Shown here piece by piece: positions 1 to 11,735 of a DNA stretch of 64,000 nucleotides; the stretch's first letter is position 1, and every line of letters starts with the position of its first letter. Position numbers and translations under genes: made by a program. A model generated the notes under the pieces. The model was not told where the DNA came from. It did no database searches and saw nothing but the letters and a program-made list of their open reading frames with translations. Source of the stretch: Symbiodinium microadriaticum (lineage: Eukaryota; Sar; Dinophyceae; Suessiales; Symbiodiniaceae); NCBI GenBank assembly GCA_001939145.1, contig LSRX01000697.1, positions 330,089 through 394,088 of the forward strand, given 5' to 3'.

Positions 1-81
1 AGCACCTGACACAGTACACGCACCCCGCCAAGTCCTTCACAGTTGTGCGTCAGACAGATGCTGGGGCAAGGGCCCTGCGCA

Positions 82-235
82 AGATCCAACCTCGGGCGAG
101 CAACATATGGCTTCGCTGATATGACGACAAGATCAATCAGCACCTTTTGCTTAGCAGATCCAACCTCGGGCGAGCAACATATGGCTTCGCTGATATGACG
201 ACAAGATCAATCAGCACCTTTTGCTTAGCAGATCC
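82..235. repeat. Two full copies of a 74-bp tandem repeat
   Basis: The unit starting AGATCCAACCTCGGGCGAGC at 82 recurs exactly at 156, and its first six bases recur at 230, giving two identical 74-bp units plus a stub. Identity suggests a recent duplication or an assembly artefact. No gene is seen within it. Confidence 0.9.
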
Positions 236-363
236 GGCAATTTGGATGCTTCGTTCCGTGCCCCTGGGTCTAAACATAGCTCATTTACAAAGCATCAGCT
301 GCGACTCCATGGGATCACTGGCATCTTATTTCGATTTATACAGGTTTTTGGGTACTAGATTAT

Positions 364-535
364 AGTATGTTCTAGTATGTGCTGAAGTTCATTGCAGTAT
401 ATTACAGTATATCATAGCATTATATAGATGGTATATTACAATATGTTCTCGTATATTGTAGTATATTATGATACAATACGGCATAGTAACTGGTGTAGTG
501 TAGTATGTATAGTATTATAGTAAGTAGACTATCTA
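364..535. repeat. Degenerate AT-rich pentamer tract (TAGTA/TATAG-like)
   Basis: The stretch is built from short variants of TAGTA, GTATA and TATTA in irregular order, without a clean unit. It resembles the CTATA/CTATG tract at 7.3-7.7 kb. It is best read as a decayed microsatellite; no coding evidence. Confidence 0.7.
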
Positions 536-536
536 C

Positions 537-613
537 TTCAGGCAAGGCACCACTCGACATTTTCCCAAGCGCCACCATCGCCAGCTCCGCAGCCAGTGCG
601 ACTTCTTCGATCT
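537..613 (-). CDS. Candidate short internal exon, unidentified
   Basis: On the minus strand an acceptor-like GTTCGCAG is followed by 25 open codons rich in Ala, Val, Leu and Glu (ending ...KMSSGALPE), then GTAGAT, a possible donor. The composition is that of an amphipathic helix and is better than the other frames. No family is recognised. The following intron would run into the pentamer tract. This is weak evidence; it may be a chance frame. Confidence 0.3.
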
Positions 614-1448
614 CTGCGAACCAAAAGCACATCTTAGCTGCTAGGACTATCAGACTATCAATACAAAAAACCTTGCTGTCTTGCCGTTCTTGCCGGTGGG
701 AGTTGATGGCATCGGGACTTGCACATGAGCGGTCAAGATGCAGGTCAAGCACCCCATGGATGCACTTCTGACCGCGCTGCTTGTCGACCTGACCCCCAGA
801 GTTTGAGTTTGCCCCACCCTGTCCGTCGGCCGCTCTTCAAGACTCGCACCTGAAAAAGGCTCGGCGCTGCGTCTGGCCGTGTGCCGCTCGTGGAAGCAAT
901 GGCACAGCAGCTCGCCCGCGCAGGATCGGCGAGCATGATGAGGCAGCATAGCACATGATATTGTGTGGGCACTTCTAAGTTGGGCTTGCGATGTAGGTTC
1001 GAATCTAGGTGGAAGCTAAGTCTGGCTTCAGACTTGCTGCGCAGCACAACACATGCCGCAACGAGCTGACACACGTAGTAGACTCCGCAAAGTGCCACAA
1101 AACGACTTGGCAATGAAAAGCTTTGTGCGTTGCATCACATGTTCAAGTACGCAGAGCAGTATGACAGACTGAATCTCGTGCAAAGGCATCTCAGACGGCC
1201 AATTGGCGAAGCGGGAGCGCAAGATAGCTTCCGAAGCACTGCCGCCGAAACATTCAAGAAGCCCGTGTAAGGTAGAAGCCCCGTGCAAATCCGAGTTGTT
1301 GAAGATGGCACCTCAGCTGTAAACAAGAGTCAGCCCAAATTTCCTCTCTGGCGGCTTGCCTTTCAGAGGCTGCGAAAGGTGACTGCCACAATGCGCGCTG
1401 AAACTATCAGCAAAGCGCCGTAACTGTGCAGGCTACAGAGGCTGCCAG

Positions 1449-1811
1449 TCAAGCCAGGATGCTGATGAACTGCCTGTCTTTCCTATCTTCGTCACTGCCT
1501 TTGAAGGTGCAGGTGTCCAGCTCCTCGGTTTCTCGAACCCTTTTCTTGCTGAGTACTTCGCCATGCCAAACAGATCCACGCAGCAGAATCTGCAACAAAG
1601 AGCTCTTCAGCGACCCGAAGATTGCATTGCACCAGCTGCGACTCCTCAACAGATGAAAGCATTTCAGATTGAACCTGTTTGACTGTTGCCGGTAGTCACC
1701 TCGACGGATGCCATCATCGTGAAAACGCCGAACTGGACGTTCTCCAATCTTGAGCTGCTCACTTTCACCTAGTCCCACAGGCAAGGATGCAAATCTGCTG
1801 GCATGAAGCAT
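1449..1811 (-). CDS. Unidentified gene, 3'-terminal exons
   Basis: One minus-strand frame stays open for 120 codons. Two parts look coding. The upper part (about 1700-1800) includes GESEQLKIGERPVRRFHDDG and is followed by GTGACT, a possible donor. The lower part (1449-1589) begins after a TTGTTGCAG acceptor and encodes 46 charged residues, including HGEVLSKKRVRETEELDT, up to a stop. If both are exons, this is the C-terminus of a charged, soluble protein. The splice phase between them is not resolved, since reading straight through is also open. No family is recognised. The other frames of the lower part stop early, which favours this one. The 620-1448 stretch to its left holds nothing I can support. 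Confidence 0.4.
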   Translation of the reverse strand: MLHASRFASLPVGLGESEQLKIGERPVRRFHDDGIRRGDYRQQSNRFNLKCFHLLRSRSWCNAIFGSLKSSLLQILLRGSVWHGEVLSKKRVRETEELDTCTFKGSDEDRKDRQFISILA

Positions 1812-2084
1812 CGGTATTGGACCTTAAGTGTGCATAGTGCTGTCCGCCGCACAAGAAGCTTGACTAAGGGTCAAGCTTCACCGGCCGTAACTGTGAAGGA
1901 GAAGTCGCAGTCCAGCAGGTCACACCTCCAAACGTTCTGAATAAAGATTTCGCGTTCGCTTGCGTGTGCTGCTTGGTGTGGTCGGCTCTTCCTTTCCGCG
2001 TGGAAAGAGCGTGAGTGATGTGAGCACGAGCCGGAATTGCAAGGGCAGCGTGAGTGCTGGAGGGGAAGAAGCCCCGGAAGGCCT

Positions 2085-2502
2085 TTAATACATATGCATG
2101 TATCTATCTTTATATATGTGTATATATATATATGTATATGTATGCTTTCTTCACTTGTTTGTTTATGTTTAATTATGCATGCTTGAATTTACTTATATTT
2201 AGTTGCATTGACTTACAGCTGTTATTTTTATTTACTTGTGTTAATACTAAACAATATTAAGTTTTACTTGTTCATATTTGTTGATACCTATACTTATTCA
2301 TATTGGTATTCGTTTTTACCTGTTTATATTCACTATATTTAGTTTGGTTTAGTTGTAGTTGTTTAGAGTTATTCATAGTTAGTTATAGTTATATTTATTT
2401 ATATTTGTTTATATTTACTCATATGTATGAAATGCAGTATCTATTTTCATCTACGTTTGTATGTTTTTAACTATGCTTACTTATCTATCTTAAGAAACCC
2501 CC

Positions 2503-2566
<64 letters not shown>

Positions 2567-2685
2567 GTTTTCATCTATTCATAAATTTGTTTACACTCAT
2601 AGTTATATTTATCTTTTTATAGGCTTATAATATATATATATATATGTGTGTGTGTATACATATGTATATATGTATATACATATAC

Positions 2686-2720
<35 letters not shown>

Positions 2721-2725
2721 TTATC
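2085..2725. repeat. AT-rich low-complexity block with (TA)n and (TG)n microsatellites
   Basis: The block is dominated by TTTAT/TTATA variants. It contains pure (TA)n-(TG)n-(TA)n at about 2503-2567, (TA)n(TG)n at 2629-2660 and (TA)n at 2688-2714. GC content drops sharply against both flanks. Short open frames across it encode only Tyr/Ile/Val runs and are not genes. Confidence 0.9.
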
Positions 2726-2942
2726 GCAGAGCGGCAGCTGTGCCATCTTCTTTGGGGCCACTAGGTCTCGGTGAACGGTTGCCCGGCGACAGAATGTGCG
2801 AACAGCAATGGAAAAAGGCGTCCGCGGTGCAAGCTCTGCAACACTGTCGTTGGCGCACATTTTCGACCAACCAGCTGGAGCATACTTTTCACCAATGTCC
2901 GGACTTGAGCGGGCTCCACGCTTCAGGTCGTCTCATCATTCT

Positions 2943-5563
2943 TTAAGGTTTCTGCCGTTTCCATCGTCTGTTCGAGCTGATGTGTTGGTGTGGCCCGTTA
3001 GCTTCCCTTGTCAAATCTTCCGACCACACCGTTGCAATAAAAAAGGCCGCGTCCACAGAACGACAGGAGCAAAAACACAGCGACATGGAAGAGGAAACGG
3101 TTGTGGAGAAGACAGGAGTGCACGCAGCACCGCCGCGAGTCAAAGCGGGAGGTCTGCATTGAGAGCCACGATTGCATGGCAACGGACTCTTACTACGTAG
3201 CTCAATGGCACGTGCAGTCAACAGACGCAGTGCTCCCAGGATTTCTGACAATGACTGGCACAACCCCGCCTGTGAACCTCGATCTTCTTCACGTGAGAAT
3301 TCTCCAGACCTCTTGTCGACGGGAAATTGCAGAAGGACTATTGACAAAATGCCGTGCTCTCGCCGTTCATGGGAATGAAGTAGTGAAGTAGGACGAAAGC
3401 ACAACGACATCGCACCACGGCTTCTATAATATGGCATAGACTGCCCTTCCTTCCAACAAAGCACTGAGCCAGGAATCGCGAAGGCAAACGGTGGTAAATC
3501 TGGATCGGATGCATTCTGAGGTCAAAGCGCAAGTTCTTGATGCGGAGTCCAACCAAGTGGATCCGATCCTGTCCACCAAACCAGTCCACCAGGAACAGAA
3601 CCGAGGGAAACCAAGTTGACCAACGAAATTCCGAATTTGCAGCGCGGTTTGTCTTGAACACAGCTACCCGCACAGAGTGCTCAGCACGTCCATGCTCTTC
3701 CAACACATGAAACTGTCCATGATCATCTCCGACCGGCAAAGACCCAGCTGGCCCAAGTCAAGAACCTGCGCAGACACCAGTCCAACAACGCTGAAACACC
3801 TGCGTGCATGGGCCGGAATGGACCACCTCGGCTGGTGGAACTTCACAAACTAGCGATGCAAGCAGCTCCTTCCTGACCATGCAGAGCACTCGACCCGCCC
3901 ATGCTGCACGTTGCACAAAGCATGTCGGATTGGCGTCAGTTGCATCTTGGAGCGGCCAGGCCTCATCACACCAAAAGCTTCAACATGCCGCCAACAGGAG
4001 AAGATCCCTAGCTGCACATGGAGCGTGAGGCTCCAGCAGCAGGTAGTAGTCAACGTAACGGCAGGCTTCAATGCGCGCCTGCCGAATAAGCTGCGCCTCT
4101 ATTTTGTCTTCGAGAATCTTCCAGGAAGATATAAGAAGACAGTATCCACGCAATGTCGTAGAACCTCCAGGTCCAACTCCTGTATTCGCCTCGCCTTGTC
4201 AGACAAAGGAAAACCCACTGAAGACAGCGTGAAGGCAGGGCATCTCTTAACACTTCTAAACAGAAGCCAGGCTGCCATATCCGCCTGGGGCAAGTTGCCA
4301 CCCTGGAAATCAAAGAGCCCTACGCACAAGTGCAGGCATGCATGCATGCTCGCATACATACCTCAAGACATAAGCCTTTGCCCTATCAATCGCTCCAGGC
4401 TTACATGACTACCCAGACATGTCTGAATACATGTTGGAAGTCTGCTGCGATGCAGAACAGCCGACGACCCCGGTCACCGCATTTTCGAACGAACTTTGCG
4501 GACGGTCGAACAATGTGCCAGCTCTGCTTGTAGGCAGCGGCTCCGCACAACAACGTGTTGGCGCAGAGGGCTGGCGTGCCGACATCATTGTCAGCGGGAG
4601 GACGCCGTGTTGGCTCACTCCGAACCAATCTGAAAAGATTGAAAATCCAGACCATGTACAGAAGGCAGGCAGCAAGTCAATTCAGTCGCAACGTGGACTT
4701 CGATGACTTGAAAGTACTTGCAGGTAGCATTAAGTAATGACCAAGTACTGCATGCTGTCATGGGCAGATGACTCTTGAACCGACTGGCTGCTGCCGAAGA
4801 CCTACGGTTGGGCTAGCCTCTGAGTCGGACATGCGATGGCACAGGGTGGCCGCAATCCTGAAAAAAAAATCAAGGAGTCCAGGTCTTGGCAAAGATAGCA
4901 ACGTCAGGGAGCACGGTGCCTTCATGGAGGGTAGCTCAGCTCTCAGCAGCTGAGAAGCCGCGCCTCAGCATCGATGCCCTTACATCTGGCACTGTCGCGG
5001 AAGCAAAGCGAAAATAAATCAGCCTCCGTGTGATTTGGCCAGCAGCAGCATGCTGTCCGTCTCCTTCCGTCCGGCAAGGTATGCTCTGAAGCTGCACAAA
5101 GCACACAGTATCTTGCAGGCTGTTTCTGGACGTGCCAGGCCCGTTGGCGATGCATTGTGTGTCAACGACAGAACATGTCCGTGCTGTAACAGTTCAATGA
5201 AACCAAAATGAAGCATGCCATGTAGAACTGGTGTGAGCACGACCAGAAACTGCAAACTTGCTCATGCACCTTGTTTCCACATCCGCCACCGATGATTCTG
5301 TCTGAGCTGGGCAATGCCTGATGCAGGCTCCACGGCAAACAGCAGTCTTCCCCTTGCACAGATGTCTGCTCGGAAATATGTGCCGCAACGCCGTCTGAGA
5401 TTTTGACCCATCTGCCACAATGGCCGCCGGTCCGAATGTCCTCCAGATTGCGATTTTGAAGATGGTCATCGATGTCTACTTTAATGTGCGGACACTGCTC
5501 TCCGTCACATTTCCAAACCTGACAAGCGAATGCAGCGAACCTGTACCGGGATGGCACGATCAC
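2943..5563 (-). CDS. Unidentified multi-exon gene region
   Basis: Several minus-strand segments have coding-like composition but fall in different frames, as expected for short exons. In transcription order they are: about 5412-5519 (VWKCDGEQCPHIKVDIDDHL, after a TTGTCAG acceptor); about 4401-4640 (CGAAAYKQSWHIVRPSAKFV, after TTTTCAG); about 4130-4310 (ARRIQELDLEVLRHCVDTVF); about 4000-4135 (IEAQLIRQARIEACRYVDYY); about 3855-3975 (CFVQRAAWAGRVLCMVRKEL); and about 3440-3640 (GLRIKNLRFDLRMHPIQIYH). I do not recognise a family. The segments may belong to one or more genes, and individual boundaries are uncertain. The order and common strand match the rest of the array. Confidence 0.4.
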
Positions 5564-5854
5564 ATTACTTCACATGCGAGCCCATCTGCTCAAACACCCA
5601 CCTGATGAAGCTCTGCTGGCGAGCCCGGGGCACGGGGCCATACACAACACTGACATGAACCGTGAAAAAGGAACTCTGTTCGCCTCAGAGTCTTAACCCT
5701 CCATGCATTGCCTCGTCGCTCGATGCAAAGATGCACAAGATGTTCCCAACTGATGAGTTGCACCATCTTGGCTTAGGCTTAATCTCTTTTGAGACACGCC
5801 AATCCCATCAACCTTGTTCTATCCCAGGTGCGCAGTACTAGATTACTATTCGGT

Positions 5855-6320
5855 ATGAATGAGGCGCGGGGCGCCTTCGCCTGCAGAAAGCCTCCACGGT
5901 AGAAGATCAGAAGACGGTTGTCAACCAGGTCCAGGGCTAAGACGCCCACGGACTCCCTGGCAGCAGTGGGTCAACGCAGCAGCACAGGCCCTTCACAAGT
6001 ATGCCTAAGCAAAAAAAGGGGCAGCAATCTTGCCATGCCGCTGGATGTCCCACAGCGGCTGCCATCCATCCCGCTCCATAGACCAGCCATACCTGCAGAA
6101 AACTGGCCACTTTGCAGCAACGCAGGCTGGTCCAGAAGAAGCCCTTCGTACTGTTTCCGAGCTAATGTTCGATGGGATTTCGATGTGAAACCTGCAAGTT
6201 CAAACAAGTCCGTGACCAATAGAGTCTTGAGAATGGTTTCTTGGGCGGGAGGAGGACGAGTCTTGGAAATGAGAATCGCATTCTCCATAGTGCGTCGGAT
6301 GACCCTGATCACAGGGGCCG
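5855..6320 (-). CDS. Unidentified gene, two candidate exons
   Basis: The first exon (6093-6320) follows a GTTTCGCAG acceptor, runs 76 codons and ends at a GTATGG donor. It includes TILKTLLVTDLFELAGFTSK and KQYEGLLLDQPALLQ, a well-balanced soluble composition with no low-complexity bias. A second segment near 5855-5985 encodes GVLALDLVDNRLLIFYRGGF in another frame. The clean acceptor, the long open frame and the donor make the first exon the more secure. No family is recognised. It may be the 5' part of the gene region at 2.9-5.6 kb. Confidence 0.45.
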
Positions 6321-7261
6321 CTGCGAAACACCAAGTAATGGGGGAGTCAACACAACCCCCTGGTGAGAAATAGTAAATGCATCTCCACTTAGACCAGTGA
6401 CGATGCAAAAATTCTGACAGATCACCATCTTTCCTTCGCAATGCACAGATGATCACGGGAAGCAAATCTTTACATACACAAAGACTACCAGCGGAAGTGT
6501 CGACGGATTCCACACACCACAGCTGGTGAGAACGAGAGTCAGTGAAAACTCAACCCTCTGGCATGCTGTACATTTGCATACAACGGGCTGAAAACTTGCT
6601 CGTGTCAGCTGAAGCTGCGCTTCCGCTGCAATGCTTTCTCGACCACCCCTCCCGAAAAGAATCCATCAATCGTCTACAATCCACACGTCGCATCAGCGTT
6701 CCTGAGCTCTTACATGTTTATCCAAGTTGCTGGGATATGACCTTGTCACTCATGGTGGCTACAAGAGTTCGAAGTGCGCCAGTGCTGGCCGAGGCCTCGG
6801 CTGAGAAAGTGCGATGCAACACGTATCTCACCCGCTTTTTCGCAGGTCTTGAAGTTGAAGACTCAGGAGCTGCTATGCTTGTTGGAAACCACCGAAATTC
6901 GTAAGTCGAGGCTTGGTCGTCGGGTCACATTTCTGCTGGTGGCAATTCGCTGGGCTTCGCCACTCGATTGAAGCAGCGGGCTGTGAACTCCACTCTTGCA
7001 ATCCTCAGCTATGAACTAAGAGACGCCGAAATGCGATTGTCACGTGTGCTGACAGCCAGAAACAACGAACAACCCTTGATGTCAGCTGGCACGACAACAC
7101 TCCGGTTTGCAAATTCCTTGGTCCCTAAACCCGAAACCCGAAAATTTCCTCGCTGGCCTTGCTCTGGCGACCGATTGAAACTAACATGCTGCCATGGGGC
7201 CACTACCAAGGGTGGAGTGCCATGCCTTAGCAAATGCTGTGCGAGCGCAAGACAACTGAGG

Positions 7262-7740
7262 CGCAGACAAACTATGCTATGCTATACTATACTATACTAT
7301 ACTATACAATGCTATGCCATGCTATACTAGACTACACGATTACTATACTACACTATACTACACGACACCATACGAAACTAGACCATACTTTGCTGTACTT
7401 TTTTGCATTCCATCACATCATGCTATACTCTGCTATGTTATCTCATACCATAGCATATTCTATTCTATCCTTGTCTAGTCTATTCCGTCATATCATAATA
7501 CTACATTGTATTGTGTTTTGCTGCGTTGTGTGATTATGTTATACTCTACCATACTATATTATACTGTACTTCATTATATTTATAATGCGTTGTATTATGT
7601 TTTGCCAAATTATAGTGATTATAGTGCATTATATTCTGAAATATCACATCATAGCTTCTTATGTGATGTCTTATTTCATTATAGTTCATTAAACTACATC
7701 GTACTACTCATCATAGAAGATCATGTCGTACGGTCTGAAA
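7262..7740. repeat. Degenerate CTATA/CTATG pentamer array
   Basis: The tract starts with near-perfect CTATA/CTATG pentamers (7275-7330) and decays to the right into ACTAC, ATTAT and TTATA variants up to about 7740. The open frames through it encode repeated Leu-Tyr-Tyr-Thr and are not genes. A similar tract of the opposite phase lies at 364-535. Confidence 0.85.
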
Positions 7741-7971
7741 GTATTTCATACTATATCAAAGTGTATTGTATTTTCTTACAAACTGACTCAAGCTCAAGGT
7801 TTCTGGGCTTTAGAGGCTTTACGCTCTCACAACTCGGACAAGCCAGGCGAGGTCTTAAGGGCTTCTGATATGGTTGATGGAAGGGGTTGCTCTCTGGGAT
7901 TGGGCGAACGCCCAACACCGAAGCTTATCATCACTTGCACAAGCTTGTCGAATTCTGGTTCATTGCGAATT

Positions 7972-9427
7972 TCAGTGACAAGGAGAACCTGAACATGGGG
8001 TCTTGAGCTGCCGCCCTGAGCTTACCCACAGAGTCCTGCCAACGGAAAGCTGGCAACTGTCGAGGTTGGTGGGAATTATTACAGCGCTTCCAAAGCGCAA
8101 CATGTCCCCAGGTCCAAGGTGCACCAGGATGATTGGCCAACAATGGGTCGCATCGCAAGTTGACGATATGTCGGCGATGGTCCCATTTACTGAACCTTGG
8201 CCATCAGCAGCTTGTCTGTAAAACACGATACAGCATTGACCTACTTTTTCAGATTCTAGCTCCCTGTCTGCAAGAGAGGAGCAAGGGTAAACCACGACAG
8301 TGGACTTGTTGTCTTTCAACTCCTGTGCTGCAGGGACGACAACCGTGAGCAATGCCACGTCCATGCTGTGACCTGCACCACATTATGATGCAGGTCAGCA
8401 TCATATACACGGTATCGGTCTGCAATGAATACCTGCCGCAGCTGAGTTGCGACGAAAAACCGGTGTCATGCAGCCAGGACGGCAGACAAGCCCTGCCTGG
8501 TTCCGTGGACACACCAGAGCATGGGGACTCCAAAATGGGCTTGGCGACGCCATATCCGTTGCCGATACCTGCGCACTCGCACGATAGTTCTGCCGTGCCG
8601 TGCCCACGTTGGCGAGCGAGAAAAGCAACGAATAAAGCACGGGCATCAGCACGAATGCCGCTCCACTATCCGTTCAGACTTCGCAAACATCTGCAAGCAG
8701 GGTCGGTCCATCCCTTTCTGCGGAATCCAGATCAACTGCAACTCTCTTTGCAATCTTTCCTCATCCCTCCATGGCCATCGGTGGTCCGCATCCCTCGAGT
8801 GGCACTATTTAATGTCAACTGACGCGCATCCGCGTCTATACTGGGTGGTATAATGTACCCAACATGCCAACAAGAAAAAAAGCCGGCAGGAGCAGTTTTG
8901 CTGCAAGACAGCATAGGACAACTTTACTCGCAAGCTGGAGACAGCATGGGGAGATGCCCCAGAGTTCCTTACTCCATAGCACCTGACTTTTGTGCACCTG
9001 AAAACGTTCCCCCCCACCCCCCCCCGGGCTTGCACTCAGTATACGTCCACCCGAACTCCGTCCCATGCCCCTCAGCCGCGAACCGGGCACGCCGCAGCTA
9101 CCACATCATCCCACAAGACGCTTCCCCGCAATCACACTCGACGAGCATTGTCCCTAAGACTGACTCAGAGCATGTCCGTGCAGCATCGTGCAGCCGCATG
9201 TCATGGTCAGCCTCAAGTAGTGGCGGCCCATCTTGCCACATCGAAACTGCAGCCTTGGCTCTTCGCAGGACTATGCATATGCAATCGAACCCACTGCGAC
9301 ACGCAAGTCGGAAGTCGGGCCTTGCTGTTTCTGAAATCCATGCCGTAGAAAGCGCCTCACAAACCACAAAGGTGCGTCTCCATGCATCCGCCTCCACAAG
9401 GTACACCAAGGCTAAGTCCCGGTCCAT
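7972..9427 (-). CDS. Unidentified gene region, probable membrane protein
   Basis: Four minus-strand segments look coding. At 9098-9427 an ATG opens a 109-codon frame beginning MDRDLALVYLVEADAWRRTF. Near 8870-8960 a hydrophobic stretch (LCCLAAKLLLPAFFLVGMLG) is a likely membrane helix. Near 8560-8655 LMPVLYSLLFSLANVGTARQ precedes a GTATCG donor. At 8242-8364 an ATG-led segment (MDVALLTVVVPAAQELKDNK) ends at GTAGGTC. Below it, 7972-8220 is open in two frames and the correct one is unclear. Together they suggest one or two membrane proteins. I recognise no family, and exon joins are not resolved. Confidence 0.4.
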
Positions 9428-9919
9428 GGAGAGCCCAGATCAAGGCGAACATCCAGAATGCGCTAATGACCAGCGTGCCTCATAATATCGGCTCGCAAGT
9501 ACACGATTGCCGGATCAGTTCATAAACTGGCGTGAAGCTAGTACCAAAAGCCTTTGTGAATGTGCAGCGCTCAATCACGGGTCCCGGTCAAGTAATCACG
9601 TGCACAAGCCCATGTCAAGCATTGGCGGTGAATGCAAGAAGGGTCTCCGCATGCGTGACGTGCGAGGCAGTCTTGCGATGCATGCTGTGACCGGCAGTGC
9701 GCTTCAAACGTCCACGCGAAGGCTGAGCAGTGCCTGCCCTTGAGGACACGTATAACATGCTCGAGTCCAGGCGAGCTACCAAGCGAGAGCATCATCATTC
9801 CACTCAGTCCGCCTTTCTCTTTTGGTCTTCTAGGCCGGGGACCACGCCTTTGACGGCACAGCCGTTGCAAGCATGCCATCAACAGCAGCGAAGAAAACTC
9901 ACATACATGAACACACGTG

Positions 9920-9921
<2 letters not shown>

Positions 9922-9958
<37 letters not shown>

Positions 9959-9977
9959 GAGAGAGAAAGAGAGAGAC
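9922..9977. repeat. (GA)n microsatellite
   Basis: About 16 uninterrupted GA dinucleotides are followed by an impure GA-rich tail. It lies between the candidate genes at 7.97-9.43 kb and 10.4-11.5 kb. Confidence 0.95.
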
Positions 9978-10387
9978 GGAACCGGATATCCAAACTTTGC
10001 CACCAAGACCACTGATCCGCTCCAGGTGTTTGGAATCAGTCTCTCCTGCCGAGGCTCTCGTTCCTTACTCCAACACCCCCGAGCTCGAGCTGATCTTCGG
10101 AGCCTCGGCTGACTAGTCTTGACAGCTCGATTGCTCGAGGGATCTGTGGGGCCACTTGCTCGGTTGCACAACGACGTTGGGACAGGCCTCTACCATTGAC
10201 GGCGCAACCTGTGGCCCTGAATGCACAACCACAAGCCCCCGTGACAACCTTTTCGGAGAACCCATGCCCTCAACTGCGCATCCCTTGCCGGCGTCCGTTT
10301 TCCCTGACATTAGATGCATCTTCGAGCTCACCCAGAGAGCTTGCTTTAGGACACTATGCAGGCAAGCAGCTTTCCTCCTCCTCCTCC

Positions 10388-11470
10388 TCAACGATGGGCT
10401 TCATGTTCTCTGTCATGTGATCCAGCCACCAGACCTAGAGTCATTCCATGTCGACCCCAAAGAGAGCACTGCTGCCATGGCTCGCACTGCTGCCATGGCT
10501 CGAAGTACATGTTCACCACTGTGTGGGTGCCGTAGCATGTAGGAATGAGGAACCGATCCAGCATCTCAAAGGAAGTCGCAGCTGCGATGACACACCACAA
10601 AGGGCCCGAAGCCACCACGAAGGCCAAAAGGAAGGGGCGGTTGGGCTTCAGAAGCCAGTCGCGCCAGTCCTTGTCTGCAGAATCCCTTTCGGGCCTTTCG
10701 AACTTGCCAATCAGGAATCTCACCACCATGACGTTGATCACCTCCGAACAACTCTTATGAACACTCAGCCAGAAAAAGACTCGAGGGTTTCGTGTTTTGC
10801 CGAGGTCCCGACAGAGAACAGCATCTGCACTGCCCAGAAAGCCCACGCTTCGGCATAACCACCATAGAGTGTGCCCACTGCCAGGTAGCCACAGGCTTCC
10901 ACCAAGTTTGTGGTGCCACGCGCGACGCTCAAGAACATGCAATTGCAGTATTTCTGCCACTCCTAAACTTCTCAGTGAAAGCTTCTCAGTGAAAGCGGAA
11001 CCTCGCCGAGCTACGCGTGCCATGCAATGAAGGTGAAGTAAGTCGGGCACGTGGTTGGGATCGTGCCAAAACTTCACGTACCATTGCACGGGCCTCGAGG
11101 GAAGCGCCAAAGCAGAGCAGAGGAGAGCCGAGGCGACCGAGGACTCGCCGAGGACGGGGCCACTTCCGCTTGGCTCTTTGGAGATTTTGCCGATCCTCCA
11201 AGTCGTCCTCAGAGTCGGCCTCATCCTCATCCGCCAGGAACTTTCCCATCGACCTGACCCGAAGACGGTGCACTCAACGTGTCGGACCATTAGTGCAAGC
11301 TCCGGTCCGGTCCTCGATTCGGCTTTACAGCATCCCCTGAGGAAAGATGGCTGGTTCTTGCGCGAAGAGGTATCTGGGGAGCTCTCCTGCAGCTGCAACA
11401 GCAGGAAAGCAAGTTCTTTCAGCGGAAGGAATCCAACAATGTCCTCGAAAGAATAAAACCGCTCGACGTT
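10388..11470 (-). CDS. Unidentified integral membrane protein gene
   Basis: Several minus-strand segments look coding. At about 11360-11470: HKKNVERFYSFEDIVGFLPL. At about 11160-11250: an acidic segment MGKFLADEDEADSEDDLEDR. At about 10800-10920: a helix-like segment GYLAVGTLYGGYAEAWAFWA, in a different frame from the one below. At about 10500-10780: VMVVRFLIGKFERPERDSAD and a second hydrophobic stretch LLAFVVASGPLWCVIAAATS. The frame change near 10780-10800 fits a short intron with a GC donor, but this is not proven. At 10469-10504 an 18-bp direct repeat (CTGCCATGG-containing) duplicates Glu-Pro-Trp-Gln-Gln-Cys. At 10968-10995 a 14-bp unit is also duplicated. No family is recognised. Confidence 0.45.
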   Translation of the reverse strand, partial: NVERFYSFEDIVGFLPLKELAFLLLQLQESSPDTSSRKNQPSFLRGCCKAESRTGPELALMVRHVECTVFGSGRWESSWRMRMRPTLRTTWRIGKISKEPSGSGPVLGESSVASALLCSALALPSRPVQWYVKFWHDPNHVPDLLHLHCMARVARRGSAFTEKLSLRSLGVAEILQLHVLERRAWHHKLGGSLWLPGSGHTLWWLCRSVGFLGSADAVLCRDLGKTRNPRVFFWLSVHKSCSEVINVMVVRFLIGKFERPERDSADKDWRDWLLKPNRPFLLAFVVASGPLWCVIAAATSFEMLDRFLIPTCYGTHTVVNMYFEPWQQCEPWQQCSLWGRHGMTLGLVAGSHDREHEAHR

Positions 11471-11701
11471 CTTCTTATGCATGTCACTCAAGCTATGCGG
11501 CACCTTGCAGACAGGTGCTCCAGAAACTGACAGCAGGTTGCAAGCGGTTGGACCAAAAGCCAAAACACGCTTCACAGAATTGACTGCACTTGCTGCAACC
11601 CGGCACCGCCTTTGGACTTGACAGGTTGTCAGACTTGTCGGCATTTTTCCGCCTAGAACCGAGCAATTGCGGCATGCGCCGAACGAGCCGTGTGAGATCG
11701 T

Positions 11702-11735
11702 GTTTAGGGTTTAGGGTTTAATTTCTAGGGTTTGG
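11702..11735. repeat. Interstitial telomere-like TTTAGGG repeat
   Basis: GTTTAGGGTTTAGGGTTTA is followed by TTTCTAGGGTTTGG, i.e. two perfect TTTAGGG units plus degenerate ones. TTTAGGG is the telomere repeat reported for dinoflagellates. Here it is flanked by gene-bearing sequence, so it is interstitial. Confidence 0.8.

Noticed and set aside
993..1002. GGTTCGAATC as a tRNA T-loop
   Set aside because: The flanking bases do not form a 5-bp T stem and no acceptor or anticodon arm is found.
10470..10504. 18-bp duplication as a mobile-element footprint
   Set aside because: The copies are adjacent with nothing between them, so simple slippage explains it.
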